A stretch of 64,000 nt of DNA. Source: Lautropia dentalis (GTDB lineage Bacteria; Pseudomonadota; Gammaproteobacteria; Burkholderiales; Burkholderiaceae_E). The stretch is taken from the NCBI RefSeq assembly GCF_003892345.1, contig NZ_RRUE01000001.1, positions 341,008-405,007 of the forward strand. The letters run 5' to 3'. Below, one piece after another: positions 19,303-27,068 of the stretch. The notes beneath the pieces are model-generated. The model searched no databases and had not been told where the DNA came from. It was given only the letters and a program-made list of their open reading frames with translations. Made by a program: the position numbers and the translations under genes. Positions within the stretch are counted from its first letter, which is position 1. Every line of letters starts with the position of its first letter.

Positions 19303-20112
19303 TCAGCTGGCAGCTGGCGTGGTCGTCGCGGCTGCCGTGCGCTGCCGTACCGTCCGCGATCCGAAGTCCTGCTCCCAGCTGCCCGGCTGCAGGTCGGTGG
19401 TGACGGACACGCGCCGGTCGAACACGAACAGTTCGCCATCCCAGTGTTTGCCGCCGGTGTGCTCGAAGTAGTCCAGCACGCCGCCGTCGAGCTGCACGAC
19501 GTTCTCGTAGCCGTGGGCGTCCATCCAGAGGGCGGCCTTTTCGCAGCGGATGCCGCCGGTGCAGTAGGTGACGATGCGCTTGCCGGCCAGCTGCGGGCGA
19601 TGGGCTTCCAGCGCGGCGGGCAGTTCGGTGAACTTGCTGATGTGCGGGTTGATGGCGTTGTGGAAGTGGCCGACCTGCACCTCGAAGTCGTTGCGGGTGT
19701 CGATGATGACCACGTCACGGCCATCGTCGTCGCGGCCGTCGTCCAGCCAGCGGGCGAGCGTCTCGGGCGAGACGGTGGCGGCGCGTCCATCGGCTGGGCG
19801 GATGCCGGGCTGGCGGAAGGTGATGGTCTCATTCTTGATCTTGACCAGGAAGCGGTTGAAGCCGTGTTCGGCGGAGCGGCTTTCCTTGATGTGCATGGCT
19901 TCCAGCCCGGGGACGGCGCGCAGCACGGCCGCAAAGGCGCGGGCGTTGGCTTCCAGCCCGCTGAGCATGACGTTCACGCCCTCGGTGGTGAGCAGAATGG
20001 TGCCGCGCATGTCGAGGCGGCGGCCTTCGGCTAGCAGGTGGGCGCGCAGCGCGGGCAGGTCATCAAGGTCGGCGAACTGGTAGCAGGCCAGGTTCAGGTA
20101 GGTGTCTTTCAT
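19303..20112 (-). CDS. trhO: tRNA uridine(34) hydroxylase, rhodanese family
   Basis: A 269-residue TrhO (YceA) protein, which makes 5-hydroxyuridine at the wobble position of certain tRNAs using O2. An N-terminal acylphosphatase-like domain (residues 1-95, MKDTYLNLACYQFADL) precedes a rhodanese domain (about 120-225) with the active-site loop YCTGGIRCEKA, whose first Cys lies near residue 181. ATG 20112 gives the standard N-terminus. A TAGAAT hexamer ends about ten bases upstream, leaving room for little or no leader. It is divergent from dnaE. Confidence 0.92.
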   Translation of the reverse strand: MKDTYLNLACYQFADLDDLPALRAHLLAEGRRLDMRGTILLTTEGVNVMLSGLEANARAFAAVLRAVPGLEAMHIKESRSAEHGFNRFLVKIKNETITFRQPGIRPADGRAATVSPETLARWLDDGRDDDGRDVVIIDTRNDFEVQVGHFHNAINPHISKFTELPAALEAHRPQLAGKRIVTYCTGGIRCEKAALWMDAHGYENVVQLDGGVLDYFEHTGGKHWDGELFVFDRRVSVTTDLQPGSWEQDFGSRTVRQRTAAATTTPAAS

Positions 20113-20359
20113 GATGGGGACGATTCTACTGGGAGTGGCGTGGCAGGGGCAGGTCTTCCGCGGACTTGCGAAGCGGAGGGGGCATGGATGACTGGCGTGG
20201 TGGCCGGGAGATGAAGCAGGGGGCCTGTGGAGAGAAACAGTGGGCGGCAGCGGCTGCCAGGTGATGGAAAAGGCTGGCGCGTTCCTGCGTACCGGTCGGC
20301 CGGCTTGACGCCCCGGGGACTCCGCTGTGACGGAATGCACGGATCCTTCCCCGGGCACG

Positions 20360-20374
20360 TACAATCAGTGGATG
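20360..20374 (+). promoter_or_regulatory. TACAAT box seven bases from the dnaE start: possible leaderless promoter
   Basis: TACAAT at 20360-20365 is six bases from the ATG at 20372, exactly the arrangement seen at rhlE. No Shine-Dalgarno is present between. An in-frame ATG at 20327 upstream is the alternative start, but it would place this box inside the coding region. Confidence 0.4.
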
Positions 20375-23300
20375 AGCCAAGCCGAATCCTCCTCGCCTGT
20401 CATTGCCGATGTGGCCGTTCCCGATCATGTTGCCGCCGGGGCTGCGGCACAGGCGGCGGCTGTTGTTGCTGCGGTGCAGCAGGCTGCTGCAGCATCTGCA
20501 GAAGGGAATGTTGCGGTTGCTGCACCAGCTGCCGGGGTGCCGTCGGCTGAAGGTTCTGCTGCGGCAGGGAGTGCCGGGGCGGCAGCCGTCGATGCACAGG
20601 TCGCCGCTGCGGCTTCGGCCGAACAGCCGGCCAGCGGCCCCATCGACCCCGGCTTCGTCCACCTGCGCCTGCGCTCCGAGTATTCGGTGCTCGATTCCAT
20701 CGTGCGGCTGGACGAGGTGGTGCAGGCCGCGCTCGACGACGGGCAGCCGGCGCTGGCGCTGTCCGATGCCTCCAATCTGTTCGGCTGGGTCAAGTTCTAC
20801 AAGCAGGCGTCCACGAAGGGTCTGCAACCGATCTGCGCGGCCGATGTCTGGATCACCAACACCGAAAACCGTGACCGTCCGTACCGGCTGCTGCTGATCG
20901 CCTCGAACAACGCCGGCTACCGGCGGCTGTGCGAGCTGCTGTCGCAGGGCTGGCTGGAAAACGAATACAAGGGGCGGGCCGAGCTGAAACCCGAGTGGCT
21001 CACCGCCGACACCACCGGCGGGCTGATCGCGCTGTCGGGGGCTGGTCCCGGCGAGGTGGGGCAGTTCCTGCTGGCCGGCAACCATGCGCGGGCGGTGGCG
21101 GCGGCGCAGCATTGGGCCGCAGCCTTTCCGGATGCCTTCTATCTGGAGGTGCAGCGCGACGGTACGCCCGAGGCCGAAAGCTGCACGCGGGCCATGGCGC
21201 GGCTGGCGGTGGAGCTGGACCTGCCGCTGGTGGCCACGCACCCCATCCAGTTCCTGCGCGAGGAAGACTTCCGGGCGCACGAGGCGCGGGTGTGCATTGC
21301 CGAGGGCGAGGTGCTGGCTGATCCCAGGCGGGTGCGGCGCTTCCAGCCCACGCAGTATTTCCACACGCGCGCGCAGATGATGGCGCTGTTCGCCGATCTG
21401 CCCGAGGCGCTGGCCAATTCGGTGGAGATCGCGCGGCGCTGTGCGGTGACCATCCGGCTGGGCAATCCGCAGCTGCCCATCTACCCCACCGATGGGGTGC
21501 CGATCGACGATTTTCTGCGCCAGAAGGCCGAGGAAGGGCTGGAGCAGCGGCTGGCAAAACTCTATCCGGATGCCGCCGTGCGCGAGCAGAAGCGCCCCGA
21601 TTACGATGCCCGCCTCAAGCGCGAGATCGACACCATCATCTCGATGGGCTTTCCGGGTTACTTCCTGATCGTGGCGGACTTCATCGTCTGGGCCAAGAAC
21701 AACGGCGTGCCGGTGGGGCCGGGCCGGGGGTCGGGGGCCGGCTCGCTGGTGGCCTTTTCGCTGGGCATCACGGACCTCGATCCCTTGCCCTATGCACTGC
21801 TGTTCGAGCGCTTCCTGAACCCCGAGCGGGTGTCGATGCCCGACTTCGATATCGATTTCTGCCAGGACAACCGCGGCAAGGTGATCGATTACGTGCGCCG
21901 CAAGTACGGGTTCGACGCGGTGTCGCAGATCGCCACCTTCGGCACGATGGCCAGCAAGGCGGTGATCCGCGACGTGGGCCGCGTGCTGGACATGCCCTAC
22001 AACTTCTGCGACCAGCTCTCGAAGCTCATCCCCATCGAGCAGGCCAAGCCGCTGTCGCTGGACAAGGCGCTGCAGGCCGAGCCGGTGCTGGCCGAGCGGC
22101 TGGCCAACGAGGAAGAGGTGGCCGAGCTGTTCGCACTGGCCCGTCCGCTGGAGGACATGACCCGCAACATCGGCATGCACGCGGGGGGTGTGCTGATCGC
22201 GCCGGGCAAGCTGACCGATTTCTGTCCGCTCTATCAGGCACCGGGCACCGATTCGGTGGTCAGCCAGTACGACAAGGATGATGTGGAAGGTGTGGGTCTG
22301 GTGAAGTTCGACTTCCTGGGCCTGCGCAACCTCACCATCATCGACCTGGCGGTGCGCTACGTGAACGAGCGCCGCGCCCGCGAGGGGCAGGAACCGCTGG
22401 ACCTCGACCAGCTGGGCTTCGAGGACCAGGATGCCTACCAGATCCTGCGCGATGGCAACACGGTGGCCATCTTCCAGGTGGAAAGCGACGGGATGAAGAA
22501 GCTGCTCAGAAAGCTGCAGCCCGACCGTTTCGAGGACATCATCGCCGTGCTGGCGCTCTACCGGCCGGGGCCGCTGGGCTCGGGCATGGTGGACGACTTC
22601 ATTTTGCGCAAGCGCGGCGAGCAGGCCATCGACTACTTCCACCCCGACCTGAAGGACTGTCTGGAGCCGACCTACGGCGTCATCGTCTATCAGGAACAGG
22701 TGATGCAGATCTCGCAGATCATCGCCGGCTACACGCTGGGCGGTGCCGACCTGCTGCGCCGCGCGATGGGCAAGAAAAAGGCCTCCGAGATGGCCAAGCA
22801 GCGCCAGATCTTCATGGAGGGCGCGAAGGCCAAGGGGCAGGATCCGGACCTGGCCAGCCAGCTGTTCGACCTGATGGAGAAGTTTGCCGAGTACGGCTTC
22901 AACAAGTCGCACACGGCGGCCTATGCGGTGGTCACCTACCAGACGGCCTGGCTGAAGGCGCACTATCCGGCCGAGTTCATGGCTGCCACGCTGTCGTCCG
23001 ACATGGACGATACCGACAAGGTGCAGATCTTCGTCTGTGACGCGCAGTTCAACAAGGTGGAGGTGCAGCCGCCCGACATCAACGCGTCGGCCTACCGCTT
23101 CGAGCCGGCGGCGCCGCGCGTCATCCGCTACGGGCTGGGCGGGGTGAAGGGGGTGGGGCAGAATGCCATCGAGAACGTGGTGGCGGCCCGCCAGGCCGGT
23201 GGTCCCTTCATCGATCTCTTCGATTTCTGCGAACGTATCGACCGCAAGCTGATCAACCGCCGCACCATCGAGGCGCTGGTGCGCGCCGGTGCCTTCGACA

Positions 23301-24130
23301 GTCTGGAACCGGACCGCGCCCGGCTGCTGGCCAACGTGCCGCAGGCCATGGAAGCGGCCGAGCAGAAGGCGCGCGAACAGGCGGCTGGCCAGGGCGGTCT
23401 GTTCGGCGATGATTTCTTCGGCGGCTCCGACGGCGCGCCGGCCCGTGAATGGCTGCCCTCCGAACCGTGGGATCCCCGCCAGCGGCTGCTGGAAGAGAAG
23501 GGGGCGCTGGGGTACTTCCTCACCGGCCATCTGTTCGATGCCTGCCGCGACGAGGTGCGCCGCTTCGTCAAGACCCGCATCGGCGACCTGGAAAAGATCG
23601 TCGGCAAACATTTCGGCTCGACACCGGTGACGGTGGCCGGTATCGTGTCGGGGCTGTCCACCGCCATGACCCGCCGGGGCAAGATGGTGCGTGTGATGCT
23701 CGACGACGGCAGCGGTGCCGAGGAAATCGCGGTATTCACCGAGGCCTGGGAGCAGTACCGTCACCTGCTGAAGGAAGACGAGCTGATCATCGTGCACGGC
23801 AAGCTGTCGAAGGACGACTACAGCGGCGGCCACCGGCTGTCGGTGGAGCGCATCGTCGACCTGGGCACGGCGCGCGGCGAGGCCGCCCGGGCGCTGCGGC
23901 TCACCATCGCCGGCAGGCCGGATGTGGACCGGTTGCGCGAGCTGCTCACGCCGTACCGGGTGGATGGCAGTCAGGGCGAAGGTTGTCCGGTGGAAATTCA
24001 TTATTGCAGCGACAGCGCAGCCGCGGTGCTGCGACTGGGGCACCAGTGGGCCGTCCGTCCCGATGACATGCTGCTGGCCGGCATGAAGGGCTGGCTGGGC
24101 GAGTCACGGGTGGAGATGCGCTATCGATGA
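20372..24130 (+). CDS. dnaE: DNA polymerase III alpha subunit
   Basis: This is the replicative polymerase, 1252 residues from ATG 20372. After an unusual Ala/Val-rich N-terminal extension of about 90 residues comes the PHP domain (FVHLRLRSEYSVLDS). The polymerase core follows, with GPGRGSGAGS and the metal-binding PDFDIDF near residues 489-495. Then come tandem HhH and the OB fold (VTVAGIVSGLSTAMTRRGKM, about 1083-1160). E. coli DnaE has 1160 residues and begins directly at the PHP domain. The stop overlaps the start of msbA by four bases (ATGA). The C-terminal clamp-binding motif is not obvious to me. Confidence 0.96.
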   Translation: MSQAESSSPVIADVAVPDHVAAGAAAQAAAVVAAVQQAAAASAEGNVAVAAPAAGVPSAEGSAAAGSAGAAAVDAQVAAAASAEQPASGPIDPGFVHLRLRSEYSVLDSIVRLDEVVQAALDDGQPALALSDASNLFGWVKFYKQASTKGLQPICAADVWITNTENRDRPYRLLLIASNNAGYRRLCELLSQGWLENEYKGRAELKPEWLTADTTGGLIALSGAGPGEVGQFLLAGNHARAVAAAQHWAAAFPDAFYLEVQRDGTPEAESCTRAMARLAVELDLPLVATHPIQFLREEDFRAHEARVCIAEGEVLADPRRVRRFQPTQYFHTRAQMMALFADLPEALANSVEIARRCAVTIRLGNPQLPIYPTDGVPIDDFLRQKAEEGLEQRLAKLYPDAAVREQKRPDYDARLKREIDTIISMGFPGYFLIVADFIVWAKNNGVPVGPGRGSGAGSLVAFSLGITDLDPLPYALLFERFLNPERVSMPDFDIDFCQDNRGKVIDYVRRKYGFDAVSQIATFGTMASKAVIRDVGRVLDMPYNFCDQLSKLIPIEQAKPLSLDKALQAEPVLAERLANEEEVAELFALARPLEDMTRNIGMHAGGVLIAPGKLTDFCPLYQAPGTDSVVSQYDKDDVEGVGLVKFDFLGLRNLTIIDLAVRYVNERRAREGQEPLDLDQLGFEDQDAYQILRDGNTVAIFQVESDGMKKLLRKLQPDRFEDIIAVLALYRPGPLGSGMVDDFILRKRGEQAIDYFHPDLKDCLEPTYGVIVYQEQVMQISQIIAGYTLGGADLLRRAMGKKKASEMAKQRQIFMEGAKAKGQDPDLASQLFDLMEKFAEYGFNKSHTAAYAVVTYQTAWLKAHYPAEFMAATLSSDMDDTDKVQIFVCDAQFNKVEVQPPDINASAYRFEPAAPRVIRYGLGGVKGVGQNAIENVVAARQAGGPFIDLFDFCERIDRKLINRRTIEALVRAGAFDSLEPDRARLLANVPQAMEAAEQKAREQAAGQGGLFGDDFFGGSDGAPAREWLPSEPWDPRQRLLEEKGALGYFLTGHLFDACRDEVRRFVKTRIGDLEKIVGKHFGSTPVTVAGIVSGLSTAMTRRGKMVRVMLDDGSGAEEIAVFTEAWEQYRHLLKEDELIIVHGKLSKDDYSGGHRLSVERIVDLGTARGEAARALRLTIAGRPDVDRLRELLTPYRVDGSQGEGCPVEIHYCSDSAAAVLRLGHQWAVRPDDMLLAGMKGWLGESRVEMRYR

Positions 24131-26061
24131 GCGGAGAGAATTTGGGCAAGGACAACGATACGGCCGATCGCAGGGAAGACGCTGCCGTGATGAATGAGGC
24201 AGGCGTCGGGGCTGATGCTGCCGAAGCACAGACCGATACCACCGCTTCCGCCGAGGCAGAGGCCGGCGCCGCCGCCAGCCAGGCGGCCGCGCACGCCCCA
24301 GTCAACGAGTTCATTCGCGAGCCCGCCAGCGACCGGGCGCTGCTCGGTCGCCTGTTCACCTATGTGAAGCCGCACTGGCGCATTTTTGCGCTGGGCGTGG
24401 TCGCCATGGTGCTGACAGCCTCCACCGAACCGGCGCTGCCGGCCATCATGCAGTTCCTGCTGGACGATGGCTTCGGGGAAAAGGGCAATCCGCACCTGAT
24501 GTGGACGGCGCCGCTGCTGATCATCGGCCTGTTCCTGGCCAGGGGCGTGTTCACCTTCACGATGAACTACGCCATGAACGAGGTCTCCAACGCCGTGCTG
24601 TTCGACCTGCGCCGGGTGATGTTCGACCGGCTGGTGCAGATGCCGGTCAGCTACTTTTCGTCCAACCCGGCCGGCACCATCATTGCGCGGCTGGTCAACG
24701 ACGTGCAGAACGTCACCCAGTCGCTGGCCAGTGTGCTGATCATCATGGTGCGCGATTCATGCGTGATCATGGGGCTGCTGGGCTGGCTGCTGTACCTGAA
24801 CTGGCAGCTGACCATGATCGCCTTCGTGCTCATCCCGATGGTGGCGCTGGCCGTGGGGGCGTTCTCGCGTCGCATGCGCCGGCTCTCGGGCGAGCAGCTG
24901 CGCTACACCGGCGAGCTGACCAGCGTGGTGGGCGAGGCCATCCATGGCAATCCGGTCATCAAGGTCTATGCCGGCCAGGAGCACGAGCGCAACCGCTTTG
25001 CCTCGGCCAGTAGCCAGCTGCAGGCCTTTGCCCGCCGCATGACGGTGGCTTCGGCGCTGATCGTGCCCATCACGCAGGTGATGGCGGCCGTGGCCGTGTC
25101 GGTGGTCATTGCGCTGGCGCTCTATCAGTCGCAGCAGGACCGCACCACGGTGGGGGGCTTCGTGTCCTTCCTCACCGCCATGCTGATGATCTTCAATCCG
25201 CTCAAGCACCTGGCCGAGGTCAACGGGCAGCTGCAGCGGGCCTTTGCCGCGGCCGATGCGGTGTTCCACTTCATCGACGAGCCCATCGAGCATGACCACG
25301 GCACGCAGGTGATCGAACGGGCGAAGGGTGGACTGCGCTTCGAGGACGTGCGCTTTGGCTACGCGGGCAGCAATGCGCTGGCGCTCAAGGGTATCGACCT
25401 CGACATCGAGCCCGGCGAGACCGTGGCGCTGGTGGGTGGCTCGGGCGGCGGCAAGACCACGCTGGCCAATCTCATTCCGCGCTTCTATCCAGTCACGGAG
25501 GGACGGATCCTGCTCGATGGCGTGCCCATCGAATCGCTGAAGCTGGAGAGCCTGCGCCAGCAGATCGCCTGGGTGAGCCAGCAGGTGATGCTGTTCAACG
25601 ACACCATCGCCAACAACGTGGCCTACGGCAGCCGCCGGGGCGCCTCCGAGGAGGAGGTGCGGGCCGCGCTGGAGGCCGCCTACCTCACCGACTTCGTCGC
25701 CTCGCTGCCGCAGGGCATCAACACGATGATCGGCGACAACGGCATTCGCCTGTCCGGTGGTCAGCGCCAGCGCCTGTCCATTGCCCGGGCGCTGCTCAAG
25801 AATGCGCCCATCCTGGTGCTCGACGAAGCCACCTCGGCACTGGACAACGAGTCCGAACGCTTCGTGCAGGCGGCGCTGGACGAGCTGCTGCATGGCCAGA
25901 CCACCCTCATCATCGCGCACCGGCTGTCCACCATCGAGAAGGCCGACCGCATTCTGGTGCTGGATGACGGCCGCATCGTCGAATCGGGTACCCATGCCGA
26001 GCTGGTGGCACTGGGTGGCCTGTATGCCCGCCTGCATGCCGGCGGGACGCTGACCGCATGA
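24127..26061 (+). CDS. msbA: Lipid A export ABC transporter, permease/ATPase
   Basis: This 644-residue half-transporter flips lipid A-core across the inner membrane as a homodimer. An Ala/Glu-rich cytoplasmic N-terminus of about 65 residues is unusual (E. coli MsbA is 582). Six membrane helices follow, up to about residue 350. The ATPase domain has Walker A GGSGGGKTTL near residue 436, the signature LSGGQRQRLSIARAL near 541, Walker B ILVLDEATSALD and the H-loop IAHRLST. It overlaps dnaE upstream and the GT2 gene downstream by four bases each, and it opens the LPS block, which supports MsbA over other type I exporters. Confidence 0.93.
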   Translation: MSGENLGKDNDTADRREDAAVMNEAGVGADAAEAQTDTTASAEAEAGAAASQAAAHAPVNEFIREPASDRALLGRLFTYVKPHWRIFALGVVAMVLTASTEPALPAIMQFLLDDGFGEKGNPHLMWTAPLLIIGLFLARGVFTFTMNYAMNEVSNAVLFDLRRVMFDRLVQMPVSYFSSNPAGTIIARLVNDVQNVTQSLASVLIIMVRDSCVIMGLLGWLLYLNWQLTMIAFVLIPMVALAVGAFSRRMRRLSGEQLRYTGELTSVVGEAIHGNPVIKVYAGQEHERNRFASASSQLQAFARRMTVASALIVPITQVMAAVAVSVVIALALYQSQQDRTTVGGFVSFLTAMLMIFNPLKHLAEVNGQLQRAFAAADAVFHFIDEPIEHDHGTQVIERAKGGLRFEDVRFGYAGSNALALKGIDLDIEPGETVALVGGSGGGKTTLANLIPRFYPVTEGRILLDGVPIESLKLESLRQQIAWVSQQVMLFNDTIANNVAYGSRRGASEEEVRAALEAAYLTDFVASLPQGINTMIGDNGIRLSGGQRQRLSIARALLKNAPILVLDEATSALDNESERFVQAALDELLHGQTTLIIAHRLSTIEKADRILVLDDGRIVESGTHAELVALGGLYARLHAGGTLTA

Positions 26062-27065
26062 GGCCCGCCATGGCGCCCACGGTTTCGCTGGTCATCTCCA
26101 CCTACAACCGGCCGCAGGCGCTGGACCGGGTGCTGGCCAGCGTTGCCCGGCAGCGGGTGCTGCCCGATCAGGTACTGGTGGCCGACGACGGCTCCGGGCT
26201 GGAAACGGCCCGCGTGGTGGCGCGCTGGCAGCAGGGGGCGGGGCTGGCCGCGGGCATGCCGTCCGGAACGGGTTCTGTGTCCGCCGGGGGGGCAGCGTCC
26301 GGTGTGGGCGCTGTGGCTGGTACGGGTTCTGCGCCCGCCACGGGAGCGCGTGTCCCGGCGGCCGCCCCGGCAACGGCATCCCCGCTGGCCGGCCGGCTGC
26401 TGCACGTCTGGCAGCCGGACGAGGGCTTTCGTCTCAGTGCGGCGCGCAACCGTGCCATTCGCGAGGCCACGGGCGAACTGATCGTCTTTGTCGACGGCGA
26501 CTGCCTGCTGCGCCCCGATTTCGTCGAGGCTCACCAGCAGGTGGCCGAGCGGGGCTTTGCCACGGCCGGCAACCGGGTGCTGCTGGGTCAGGCCGTCACG
26601 GCGGACATCGAGGCAGGCCGCCAGAATCCGCTGGACTGGTCGTGCCTGCGCTGGCTGATGGCCTGGCGGCGGGGGGATGTCAATCACGCGCTGGGGCTGC
26701 TGCGCCTGCCGGGACAGGGGTGGCGCCGGATGTCCGGACGGCCCTGGCGGCATTTCAAGGGCTGCAACATGGCGCTCTGGCGCGACGATCTGGTGCGCCT
26801 CAATGGTTTCGAGGAGGAGATCGCCGGCTGGGGCTTCGAAGATACCGACCTGATCCTGCGCTGGTTCAACCTGGGGGGGCGTCTCAAGAGCGGCCGCTTT
26901 GCCACCACGGTGCTGCACCTGTGGCACCGCGAGGCGGCGCGTGATGCCGCCGAACAGAACGAACGTCGTGCCCGCCTGGCTGGCAGCCGGGGGGCCACCG
27001 CTGCCGTGCGCGGACTGGCCCAGCTGTCGGATCACGACCACTACGCCCCGCCCGGAGGAATCTGA
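26058..27065 (+). CDS. Family 2 glycosyltransferase with low-complexity insertion
   Basis: A 335-residue inverting sugar transferase with a GT-A fold. The N-terminal nucleotide-binding start is TVSLVISTYNRPQALDRVL and VLVADDGSG. The DxD-type motif is FVDGDCLLRP, and a C-terminal galactosyltransferase-like segment reads FKGCNMALWRDDLVRLNGF then GWGFEDTDLILR. About 55 residues of Gly/Ala/Ser/Pro repeats (near 65-115) are inserted between strand beta-3 and the LWQPDEGFRLSAARN motif, which normally follow closely. It overlaps msbA by four bases and ends four bases before the ligase-GT fusion, so it probably acts in LPS core or O-chain assembly. The acceptor and donor sugars are unknown. Confidence 0.88.
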   Translation: MRPAMAPTVSLVISTYNRPQALDRVLASVARQRVLPDQVLVADDGSGLETARVVARWQQGAGLAAGMPSGTGSVSAGGAASGVGAVAGTGSAPATGARVPAAAPATASPLAGRLLHVWQPDEGFRLSAARNRAIREATGELIVFVDGDCLLRPDFVEAHQQVAERGFATAGNRVLLGQAVTADIEAGRQNPLDWSCLRWLMAWRRGDVNHALGLLRLPGQGWRRMSGRPWRHFKGCNMALWRDDLVRLNGFEEEIAGWGFEDTDLILRWFNLGGRLKSGRFATTVLHLWHREAARDAAEQNERRARLAGSRGATAAVRGLAQLSDHDHYAPPGGI

Positions 27066-27068
27066 TTC

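Noticed and set aside
20126-24043. 1305-codon frame antisense to dnaE
   Set aside because: It has no recognisable domain and skewed His/Gln/Leu composition, and it lies wholly on the opposite strand of an intact dnaE.
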